10,700 nucleotides of DNA from Oscillospiraceae bacterium. Lineage in GTDB: Bacteria > Bacillota > Clostridia > Oscillospirales > Ruminococcaceae. The notes under the pieces were generated by a model, which saw only the letters and a program-made list of their open reading frames with translations, made no database searches and was not told the DNA's origin. Below, piece by piece: positions 4,885-10,700 of this stretch; the first letter of the stretch is position 1, and each line of letters starts with the position of its first letter. The position numbers and the translations under genes were made by a program. Location of the stretch: contig JAFPPJ010000206.1 of the NCBI GenBank assembly GCA_017410745.1, positions 1 through 10,700 of the forward strand, in the 5' to 3' direction.

Positions 4885-7623
4885 TTACTTCACGTCTTTG
4901 CCGTGACAATGCTTGTACTTCTTTCCGCTTCCGCAGGGGCAGGGATCGTTTCTGCCTATCTTTGCGGCGCGTCTCGGAGCGGCGGTGAATGAGCCGTCAT
5001 CGGGTGTATCCATGGGCTCTGCCACTCTTTCTCTCTGAGGCTCTTCGTTGTTGTTCACCTGGATGGTGAAGAGAAGTCTTACTGTCTCATCGCGTATAGA
5101 CTCTACCATAGCATCGAACATCTCGAAGCCTTCATAACGGTATTCAACGACAGGGTTCTTCTGACCGAATCCGCGAAGGCCGATACCCTTGCGCAGTTCT
5201 TCCATGTCGTCGATGTGTGCCATCCACTTTGTATCAACGACCTTGAGGAGGATAACTCTCTCAAGCTCGCGGAGTATATCCGTGCCGAGATCCTTCTCGC
5301 GCTTTTCGTAGAGTCTTGCAGCTCTTTCCTGCAGCTCTGCGATGATCTTATCCTTGGAAGCCTCCTCGAGCTCTCTGCCCTCATAGCGGAAGTCATCCTC
5401 GGTGGTGAGCAGACCTGCGAAGTGCTCACGCAGACCGGCAAGGTTCCAGTCCTCCTGCAGCGAGCCGTCTACTATGTAGAGGTTCACGCCGTCTACTACC
5501 CAGTCCTTGATCATCTTCTCGATATACTCGTGTATATCCTCGCCGTCGAGCACCTTTGCACGCTGGTCGTAGATTATCTTACGCTGAGTGGACATAACGT
5601 CGTCGTAGTTGAGGACGTTCTTTCTGATGGAGAAGTTGCGTCCCTCCACCTTCTTCTGTGAGGACTCGATGACCTTCGAGAGCATCTTCGACTCGATGGG
5701 CATATCCTCCTCGACATTAATGGAGTTCATCATGACCTGCATGCGGTCGCCGCCGAACAGTCTCATGAGATCGTCCTCGAGGGAGAGGAAGAAGCGGCTC
5801 TCGCCCTCGTCGCCCTGACGGCCTGCACGGCCGCGGAGCTGATTGTCGATACGTCTTGACTCATGTCTCTCGGTACCGAGTATGAACAGACCGCCTGCAG
5901 CCTTGACCTTCTCAGCCTGGCCCTTGATCTGCTCGTTTCTCTTGGCAAGGAGCTCACGGTAGTGCTTTCTTGCTTCGAGTATCTCTTCGTTGTCGGTATC
6001 CGCATAGGATATCGCTTCGTTTATTATCTCTTCGGGTATCTGCTCGCGCTTCATATCCGCAACTGCGAGATATTCTGCGTTACCGCCGAGGAGTATATCC
6101 GTACCACGGCCTGCCATATTGGTCGCAATGGTAACTGCACCGTACTGACCTGCCTGTGCTACTATCTCTGCTTCCTTTGCATGGTGCTTCGCATTGAGGA
6201 CATTATGCTTGATGCCCTCACGGTCAAGGAGCTTGGAAAGCTGCTCGGACTTGTCGATATTGATAGTACCGACGAGCACGGGCTGACCCTTTGCGTGACA
6301 TTCCTTTATCTGCTCTATCGCAGCCTTGAACTTGCCGTTCTCGGTCTTGAATACAACATCGGGATGGTCTATTCTTATAACGGGCTTGTTGGTAGGCACC
6401 TCGATAACATCGAGCTTGTATATCTCCCTGAACTCGTCTTCCTCTGTCATAGCGGTACCGGTCATACCGGAGAGCTTTGCATAGAGACGGAAGAAGTTCT
6501 GGAATGTGATGGATGCGAGGGTCTTGGACTCGTGTGCGACCTTTACGCCTTCCTTTGCTTCTATTGCCTGATGCAGACCGTCATTGTAGCGTCTGCCCTG
6601 CATGAGACGGCCTGTGAATTCATCGACGATGACTATCTCGCCCTCATTGACAACATAGTCTATATCCTTCTTCATTACGCCGTTTGCCTTGAGCGCCTGG
6701 TTGATGTGATGGAGAAGTGTGGTGTTGGCAGCATCGTAGAGGTTCTCCACGTTGAATGCCTTTTCTGCCTTCTTTACGCCGCGTCTTGTGATGGTAGCGG
6801 TCTTAGCCTTCTCGTCTATGATGTAGTCGCAGTCCTCTGCGATCTCTTCCTGATCGGTCTTGGTATCCATCTCAGCCACAACGAAGGGCTTGCAGGTCTT
6901 GGCGAACTTGTCCGCAAAGGTGTAGAGCTCGGTGGACTTATCGCCTCTGCCCGATATGATAAGAGGAGTTCTCGCTTCATCTATGAGGATGGAGTCCACC
7001 TCATCGACGATGGCGAAGTTGAATTCTCTCTGTACCTTCTCCGACTTGTATATTACCATGTTGTCACGGAGATAGTCGAAGCCGAACTCGTTGTTGGTAC
7101 CGTAGGTGATGTCGCAGTTGTACTGCTCACGGCGCTGATCGTTGTTCATATCGTGGAGTATGCAGCCGATGGTAAGACCGAGATAGCGGTATACCTTGCC
7201 CATTTCCTCGGACTGTGTCTTTGCCAGATAGTCATTGACCGTTACAACGTGTACTCCCTTGCCGTCGAGTGCGTTGCAGTAGGATGCGCAGCACGCAACG
7301 AGGGTCTTACCTTCACCGGTACGCATCTCAGCGATACGTCCCTGATGGAGCACTGTCGCACCCACAAGCTGAACCTCATAGGGCTCCTTGCCGAGTACGC
7401 GCTTTGCTGCCTCTCTTACCGTGGCAAGTGCCTCGGGAAGGAGATCGTCGAGAGTTTCGCCGTTGGCAAGTCTCTCCTTGAATTCGGGAGTCTTTGCCTT
7501 GAGTTCCTTTTCGGTGAGCTTACCGTATTCTTCGCGCAGAGCAAGAGCCTTGTCAACGATAGGCTGTATCTTTTTAAGCTCACGCTTACTGTAATTGCCG
7601 AAAAGGCCGTCTAATATACCCAT
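4885..7623 (-). CDS. secA: Preprotein translocase ATPase SecA
   Basis: SecA is the ATP-driven motor that pushes unfolded preproteins through the SecYEG channel at the cytoplasmic membrane. The 912-residue length is normal for the family. In order are the N-terminal DEAD-type motor with Walker A RTGEGKT (101-107) and Walker B VDEVD (206-210) followed by the IDEARTPLIISG segment, the preprotein cross-linking region, the second motor domain with TNMAGRGTDILLGG and LRGRAGRQGD, the helical scaffold and wing, and a C-terminal zinc-binding SEC-C tail. In the tail, C895, C897, C906 and H907 match the CxCx8CH pattern that binds SecB or lipid in other bacteria. All core motifs are intact. The ATG at 7623 has AAGGTGG upstream. 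It lies 40 bp after ung with no terminator in between. In many Bacillota prfB follows secA; here the epimerase gene does. Confidence 0.98.
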   Translation of the reverse strand: MGILDGLFGNYSKRELKKIQPIVDKALALREEYGKLTEKELKAKTPEFKERLANGETLDDLLPEALATVREAAKRVLGKEPYEVQLVGATVLHQGRIAEMRTGEGKTLVACCASYCNALDGKGVHVVTVNDYLAKTQSEEMGKVYRYLGLTIGCILHDMNNDQRREQYNCDITYGTNNEFGFDYLRDNMVIYKSEKVQREFNFAIVDEVDSILIDEARTPLIISGRGDKSTELYTFADKFAKTCKPFVVAEMDTKTDQEEIAEDCDYIIDEKAKTATITRRGVKKAEKAFNVENLYDAANTTLLHHINQALKANGVMKKDIDYVVNEGEIVIVDEFTGRLMQGRRYNDGLHQAIEAKEGVKVAHESKTLASITFQNFFRLYAKLSGMTGTAMTEEDEFREIYKLDVIEVPTNKPVIRIDHPDVVFKTENGKFKAAIEQIKECHAKGQPVLVGTINIDKSEQLSKLLDREGIKHNVLNAKHHAKEAEIVAQAGQYGAVTIATNMAGRGTDILLGGNAEYLAVADMKREQIPEEIINEAISYADTDNEEILEARKHYRELLAKRNEQIKGQAEKVKAAGGLFILGTERHESRRIDNQLRGRAGRQGDEGESRFFLSLEDDLMRLFGGDRMQVMMNSINVEEDMPIESKMLSKVIESSQKKVEGRNFSIRKNVLNYDDVMSTQRKIIYDQRAKVLDGEDIHEYIEKMIKDWVVDGVNLYIVDGSLQEDWNLAGLREHFAGLLTTEDDFRYEGRELEEASKDKIIAELQERAARLYEKREKDLGTDILRELERVILLKVVDTKWMAHIDDMEELRKGIGLRGFGQKNPVVEYRYEGFEMFDAMVESIRDETVRLLFTIQVNNNEEPQRERVAEPMDTPDDGSFTAAPRRAAKIGRNDPCPCGSGKKYKHCHGKDVK

Positions 7624-7663
7624 TCTTCTATTCCACCTTTATTATTACTCGATATCATCATCA

Positions 7664-8326
7664 TCAAAGCTGCCAGTCTATAGGCGTCTGACCATGCTTT
7701 GCGAGGAAATCATTGCATTTTGAGAAATGTCTGCATCCGAAGAAGCCGTTGTTTGCCGAGAGCGGCGATGGATGTGCGGCTTCAAGTATCAGATGCGCCC
7801 TGTTGGTTATGAGCGACTTCTTGCTTCTGGCATTGCCGCCCCATAACAGGAACACCATCGGTTCTTCACGCTCATTGAGCTTCTGTATCACATGGTCGGT
7901 GTATATCTCCCAGCCCATGCCCTTGTGCGAATTTGCCTGCCCCCGTCTTACGGTGAGCACGGTGTTGAGCAGCAGTACTCCCCTGTCAGCCCACGGATAA
8001 AGCTCCGTGGAGGTGTTCACGATCCCTGTGTCGCTCTGCAGCTCCTTGAATATATTGCGGAGCGAGGGCGGCATAGGACAGCCGCTTTTCACCGAGAAGC
8101 ACAGACCGTGAGCCTGTCCCGGCTCATGATACGGATCCTGTCCGAGTATGACCGCCTTGACCTTCTCATACGGGGTATGCTTCTGCGCATTGAATATATC
8201 GTACATACCGGGATATATCTCGAAGCGGGAATACTCCTGCCTGAGAAACTGCCTTAGCTGCAGGTAGTAGAGCTGATCAAACTCGCCTCTCATTACCTCA
8301 TCCCATGAATTGCCGAAATTTACCAT
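7664..8326 (-). CDS. ung: Uracil-DNA glycosylase, family 1
   Basis: This enzyme removes uracil from DNA after cytosine deamination or dUTP incorporation, starting base-excision repair. The 220 residues are the usual length for bacterial Ung. The water-activating loop GQDPYHE (62-68) carries catalytic D64 and H67, at the same number as in the E. coli enzyme. The DNA-intercalation motif HPSPLSA (185-191) carries the catalytic H185. LLLNTVLTVRRGQANSHKG (118-136) and FLLWGGNA (159-166) are also typical. The ATG at 8326 has a GAGG motif seven bases upstream. It lies downstream of parB, separated by the 108-bp gap holding parS, and upstream of secA. A short run of four ATC triplets (7655-7666) covers its stop codon. 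A 19-base-spaced promoter-like pair in the upstream gap might serve it independently of parAB. Confidence 0.97.
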   Translation of the reverse strand: MVNFGNSWDEVMRGEFDQLYYLQLRQFLRQEYSRFEIYPGMYDIFNAQKHTPYEKVKAVILGQDPYHEPGQAHGLCFSVKSGCPMPPSLRNIFKELQSDTGIVNTSTELYPWADRGVLLLNTVLTVRRGQANSHKGMGWEIYTDHVIQKLNEREEPMVFLLWGGNARSKKSLITNRAHLILEAAHPSPLSANNGFFGCRHFSKCNDFLAKHGQTPIDWQL

Positions 8327-8349
8327 TTCATATCCTCAATGTTCGGATC

Positions 8350-8373
8350 ATAATGTTCCACGTGGAACATTAT
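8350..8373. promoter_or_regulatory. parS centromere site (24-bp perfect palindrome)
   Basis: The core TGTTCCACGTGGAACA (8354-8369) matches the bacterial parS consensus and is fully symmetrical. Symmetry extends four more bases each side, giving a 24-bp perfect inverted repeat centred between 8361 and 8362. ParB loads here as a CTP-dependent clamp and spreads. The site lies about 60 bp from the parB stop codon, between parB and ung. It is the only CACGTG-centred site seen in the window. Confidence 0.95.
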
Positions 8374-8395
8374 AGAAAGAAGACAAATTCAACCC

Positions 8396-8434
8396 GGAAC
8401 ATGTCCACCGGAACATTATAAACAGTCGGAACAT
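8396..8434. repeat. Three extra parS half-sites and a degraded parS-like copy
   Basis: GGAACAT, the right half of the parS palindrome, recurs in the same orientation at 8396-8402, 8410-8416 and 8428-8434, besides the copy inside parS (8364-8370). The stretch TGTCCACCGGAACA (8402-8415) reads as parS with two core bases lost, on both its sequence and its flanking ATTATA. ParB may touch these weakly, or they may be remnants of duplication. The last half-site ends at the base before the parB stop codon. Confidence 0.6.
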
Positions 8435-8445
8435 TTATTTTGCAA
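8415..8445 (-). promoter_or_regulatory. Weak candidate promoter upstream of ung
   Basis: On the minus strand TTGCAA (8440-8445) lies 19 bases before TATAAT (8415-8420). The -10 box is perfect, and the -35 hexamer is the same as in the clear parA promoter, but the spacing is two bases longer than ideal. A second TATAAT at 8369-8374 overlaps parS and has no good -35. If used, ung and secA transcription would start inside the ParB-binding region. Confidence 0.3.
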
Positions 8446-9262
8446 GCAGCTCCGTCAGACGCATCAGATCCTCATCGCTGAAAAACTCTATGCTGAGTAC
8501 GCCGCCCTTGCCCTTTGCCTTGACATTGACATTTCTGCCCGTCTGCTCCTTCAGGCTCAGTGCAGTCTCAACGTAGAACTTATTTTCGGGTCTGAACTTC
8601 TCTGTCTGCTGTGCGGGCTGTGAATTGTACTGCTCCACCAGCTTTTCCGTCTGACGCACGTTAAGATGCCCCTTGAGTATCTTCTCGAGCACCTCGTCGT
8701 ACTTGTCCTTGTCTGCAAGTGCGAGCATCGCCTTTGCGTGACCCGTGGAGATGTCTCCTGCCCTGAGACGGTCGGTGACGCTGTCGGGCAGTGTCAGTAC
8801 ACGAAGGATATTCGTGATATACGGTCTCGACTTGCCTATTGACTTGGAGAGCTCCTCATGTGTCATGCCGTACTGCTCTATGAGCCTGCGGTATGCGGTG
8901 GCCTCCTCCACAGGGTCGAGATCCTGACGCTGTATATTCTCTATTATGGCGATGCGGTTCATCTGCAGCTCATCCACCTCGCGGATGAGTACAGGTATCT
9001 CCTTGAGACCTGCTATCTTGGCAGCTCTCCACCGTCTCTCGCCTGCTACTATCTGATATGTAACGCCGTTTGAAAGAGGACGCACGATGATCGGCTGCAA
9101 CAGCCCGTGCTCCCTTATGGAGTCGGCAAGCTCATTGAGATGCTCCGCATCAAATGAGCCTCTCGGCTGATCCTTGTTAGGCTCTATGTCCGTGAGCCTG
9201 AGCGTGGTAATGCTCTCGCCTGCATCTCCGAGCAGACCGTCAAGACCCATGCCAAGTGCCAT
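8435..9262 (-). CDS. parB: Chromosome-partitioning protein ParB (Spo0J)
   Basis: ParB binds parS, then uses CTP to close as a sliding clamp and spread, forming the nucleoprotein complex that ParA moves. The 275 residues have the normal order. A short N-terminal ParA-interacting segment MALGMGLDGLLGD comes first. The ParB/Srx-like CTPase domain follows, with GERRWRA (74-80) and ENIQRQDL (108-115). Next is the helix-turn-helix region (about 133-156) with KSRPYITNILRVL, and last a C-terminal dimerisation domain (about 225-275). No key motif is missing. Its ATG shares one base with the parA stop (TAATG), and its ribosome binding site AGGAGG lies inside the last parA codons, so the two are translationally coupled. 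Its parS site is just past its 3' end. Confidence 0.97.
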   Translation of the reverse strand: MALGMGLDGLLGDAGESITTLRLTDIEPNKDQPRGSFDAEHLNELADSIREHGLLQPIIVRPLSNGVTYQIVAGERRWRAAKIAGLKEIPVLIREVDELQMNRIAIIENIQRQDLDPVEEATAYRRLIEQYGMTHEELSKSIGKSRPYITNILRVLTLPDSVTDRLRAGDISTGHAKAMLALADKDKYDEVLEKILKGHLNVRQTEKLVEQYNSQPAQQTEKFRPENKFYVETALSLKEQTGRNVNVKAKGKGGVLSIEFFSDEDLMRLTELLAK

Positions 9263-10065
9263 TATCTACCCCTCCTCAGAAGCTTCCTGTCGGGCTTCAC
9301 TCTCTTCTCGCCGTTTCTCTTCAGAAATTCCTCCGACAGCTTCTCATAGCTGTCAGCTCCCTTTGAAAGCCTGTCATAGTATATGATAGGCATACCGAAG
9401 GAGGGAGATTCCGATATCCTTACATTTCGCGGTATGGATGTCTTGAACACCTTCTCCGGGAAATGCTTCCTGACCTCGCTCACCACCTGATTTGTCAGAT
9501 TCAGGCGGCTGTCGGCCATAGTGAATACTATCCCCTCTATATCAAGTCCGGGATTGTAATTCTTCTTTATCCTGCGCACGGATTCTATCAGCTGGGACAA
9601 TCCCTCAAGGGAATAGAACTCGCACTGCAGCGGTATCAGTACGCTGTCAGCGGCACAGAGGGAATTTATCGTGAGCAGTGACAGTGACGGGGGGCAATCT
9701 ACTATGATATAATCATAGCTGTCTTCGAGCACCTCAAGACTGCTTTTGAGCTTGAATGCCCTGTCCTCCTCGGATGTAAGCTCCACCTCTGCCCCTGCAA
9801 GGCTCAGTGTGCTGCACATCACGGACACATTGGCAAAGGTCGTGCTCACCACTGCCTGACGGGCATCCATACCCATCAGCACATCATATGTGGTATGCGG
9901 CACAGCCTTCTTGTTTATGCCGAAGCCGCTGGTACAGTTGCCCTGCGGATCCATATCCACACAAAGCACTCTTTTGCCCCTGATACCCAGTGAAGCCGCA
10001 AGATTTACCACTGTTGTGGACTTGCCGACTCCGCCCTTCTGATTTGCCACTGCAACTATTTTCAT
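9262..10065 (-). CDS. parA: Chromosome-partitioning ATPase ParA (Soj)
   Basis: ParA is a Walker-type ATPase that binds the nucleoid when ATP-bound and is stimulated by ParB. In Bacillota the Soj relatives also influence DnaA and replication initiation. The 267 residues show the deviant Walker A KGGVGKST (10-17) with the signature K10, the Walker A' VDMDPQGN (36-43), and Walker B-like IIVDCPPSLSLLT (120-132). There is no N-terminal helix-turn-helix, so it is the short chromosomal type rather than a plasmid type Ia ParA. The C-terminus is basic (KPDRKLLRRGR), partly because those codons also encode the parB ribosome binding site. The ATG at 10065 has GGAGA seven bases upstream and a strong promoter about 40 bp upstream. 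The upstream neighbour is a nitroreductase gene, not rsmG or mnmG as in Bacillus. Confidence 0.97.
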   Translation of the reverse strand: MKIVAVANQKGGVGKSTTVVNLAASLGIRGKRVLCVDMDPQGNCTSGFGINKKAVPHTTYDVLMGMDARQAVVSTTFANVSVMCSTLSLAGAEVELTSEEDRAFKLKSSLEVLEDSYDYIIVDCPPSLSLLTINSLCAADSVLIPLQCEFYSLEGLSQLIESVRRIKKNYNPGLDIEGIVFTMADSRLNLTNQVVSEVRKHFPEKVFKTSIPRNVRISESPSFGMPIIYYDRLSKGADSYEKLSEEFLKRNGEKRVKPDRKLLRRGR

Positions 10066-10196
10066 CGCTGATTCTCCCGATACACAAAAGTATACTATTA
10101 TATTATATCAGTTTATGAAAGATATTGCAATAGTAAATTCTACAAAATACAAAAAACACAGCAAGAAAAATTACACCTGACGGGTATACCCCTTGT
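10066..10196. other. 131-bp AT-rich gap between the nitroreductase gene and parA
   Basis: It holds the parA promoter and leader. On the far side GGGTATACCC (10182-10191) follows the nitroreductase stop, and a five-base T run on the minus strand lies too far from it to be a convincing terminator. No other gene or RNA is seen. Confidence 0.6.
10102..10130 (-). promoter_or_regulatory. Sigma-A-type promoter of parAB, extended -10
   Basis: On the minus strand TTGCAA (10125-10130) and TATAAT (10102-10107) are separated by exactly 17 bases. The three bases before the -10 are TGA, making an extended -10 (TGNTATAAT). A second TATAAT overlaps five bases downstream. Transcription should begin near 10095, leaving a leader of about 30 bases before the parA ATG. 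This is the strongest promoter match in the window. Confidence 0.8.
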
Positions 10197-10700
10197 TTAT
10201 GCGAACCACGCCCTGCTTTCAAAGGGCTTTCGCGGTGTATTTTTTGTCTCCTCTGCCGCTGTACCCACCGGAAGTATGCATACCAAACGGTATTTTTCGG
10301 GTAAATGCATATACTCTGCTATCTTGCCGGCGATGTCGTCATCGTCGGTGATATGCCCCTCGTACCAGCAGCTTTCATACCCCAGCGCCTTTATCATGAG
10401 AAGCATATTCTCTATGGCAGCGCTGTAGTCCTGTATATTGAAGCGTTTATCCCGGTATGCGCATATCTCCTCTGTGAGCACGAGTATGAACGCGGGCGCG
10501 GTCTGTGCTATAGGCGGGTCGATAAGAGACTTTATCCCATCGAGCTTCTCACCATCGACTGCAATAAAGGATGTGGTCTGTTTGTTGCAGCCCGACGGCG
10601 CAAGTATACCCGCCTCCATGATCTTTCTCAGATCTTCTCTCGGCACAGGGATATCCTTGTATCTGCCGCGATAGCTTGTCCTGCTCCATATCGCTTCTTC
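10197..10700 (-). CDS. Nitroreductase family protein (5' end beyond the window)
   Basis: This is a flavin (FMN)-dependent oxidoreductase of the nitroreductase superfamily; the physiological substrate cannot be told. The reading frame is open to the right edge, so 167 codons of the 3' part are visible and the true start lies outside. Visible hallmarks are SRTSYRGRYKDIPVPREDL (6-24 of the visible part), whose Arg/Ser residues contact the FMN phosphate, APSGCNKQ (34-41), YSAAIENMLLMIKALGYESCW in the middle, and a C-terminal LPVGTAAEE followed by RKPFESRAWF. The small size suggests a compact single-domain enzyme working as a dimer. An internal GTG at 10646 is not the start, because family-conserved sequence continues upstream of it. 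Same strand as parA, but the parA promoter lies between them. Confidence 0.9.
   Translation of the reverse strand, partial: EEAIWSRTSYRGRYKDIPVPREDLRKIMEAGILAPSGCNKQTTSFIAVDGEKLDGIKSLIDPPIAQTAPAFILVLTEEICAYRDKRFNIQDYSAAIENMLLMIKALGYESCWYEGHITDDDDIAGKIAEYMHLPEKYRLVCILPVGTAAEETKNTPRKPFESRAWFA

Noticed and set aside
4835..4909. Longer N-terminus for the epimerase starting at 4909
   Set aside because: The extension overlaps the end of secA and the intergenic hairpin. The ATG at 4834 has a good ribosome binding site and matches the family start.
5863..7614. A 583-codon open frame on the plus strand opposite secA
   Set aside because: It is fully antisense to a gene with every SecA motif. It has no ribosome binding site and a low-complexity, Leu/Val/Cys/Tyr-rich composition typical of the mirror frame of a biased coding sequence.
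7655..7666. Four ATC triplets over the ung stop codon as a microsatellite
   Set aside because: Only four units long and within ordinary coding or spacer sequence; no sign of functional importance.
10170..10196. Intrinsic terminator after the nitroreductase gene
   Set aside because: GGGTATACCC gives only a very short stem, and the minus-strand T run starts about ten bases beyond it. The evidence is too weak to call.
10644..10646. GTG at 10646 as the nitroreductase start
   Set aside because: Family-typical sequence (SRTSYRGRYKDIP) continues in frame upstream to the window edge, so the gene is partial.

Overview
The window looks like a chromosomal segment of a Ruminococcus-like member of the Oscillospiraceae (Bacillota). 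The reasons are the cellobiose 2-epimerase, which closely resembles my memory of the Ruminococcus albus enzyme, the chromosomal Soj/Spo0J (ParA/ParB) pair, strong AGGAGG-type ribosome binding sites and dense packing. This is inference from protein resemblance and style; no search was run. Ten genes are well supported. All but one lie on the minus strand, and nothing suggests a phage, plasmid, insertion sequence, CRISPR array, tRNA or rRNA.

Layout from left to right. Positions 1-163 hold a 62-bp tandem repeat, three small hairpins of matching design and possibly the last codons of an upstream gene. A plus-strand nucleotidyltransferase of the RlaP/COG3541 type follows (164-928). It meets the minus-strand genes tail to tail with no base between the stop codons. 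From 929 to 4834 is a tightly packed minus-strand set, transcribed right to left: cellobiose 2-epimerase, a 104-residue helical protein, a PF06541-type membrane protein, a YkvA/DUF1232 membrane-associated protein, and a 219-residue protein of unknown family. Upstream of these, still on the minus strand, are secA (4885-7623) and ung (7664-8326). Next comes a 108-bp gap holding a perfect parS site and extra copies of its half-site. Then come parB (8435-9262) and parA (9262-10065), coupled by a one-base overlap. A clear sigma-A-type promoter lies upstream of parA. The 3' part of a nitroreductase gene runs off the right edge.

How the parts work together. ParA, ParB and parS form a complete chromosome-segregation module with its binding site beside parB. 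Ung (uracil repair) and SecA (protein export motor) are housekeeping genes that may share the parAB transcript, since no intrinsic terminator was found between them. The epimerase converts beta-1,4-linked disaccharides such as cellobiose to 2-epimers, consistent with plant-fibre degradation. The small genes downstream of it are probably translationally coupled, but their job is unknown.

The most unusual features are the covarying hairpins at 54-154, the ParB half-site cluster at 8350-8434, and the coupled block of poorly characterised genes at 929-3642. I did not find a convincing new defence or mobile system.
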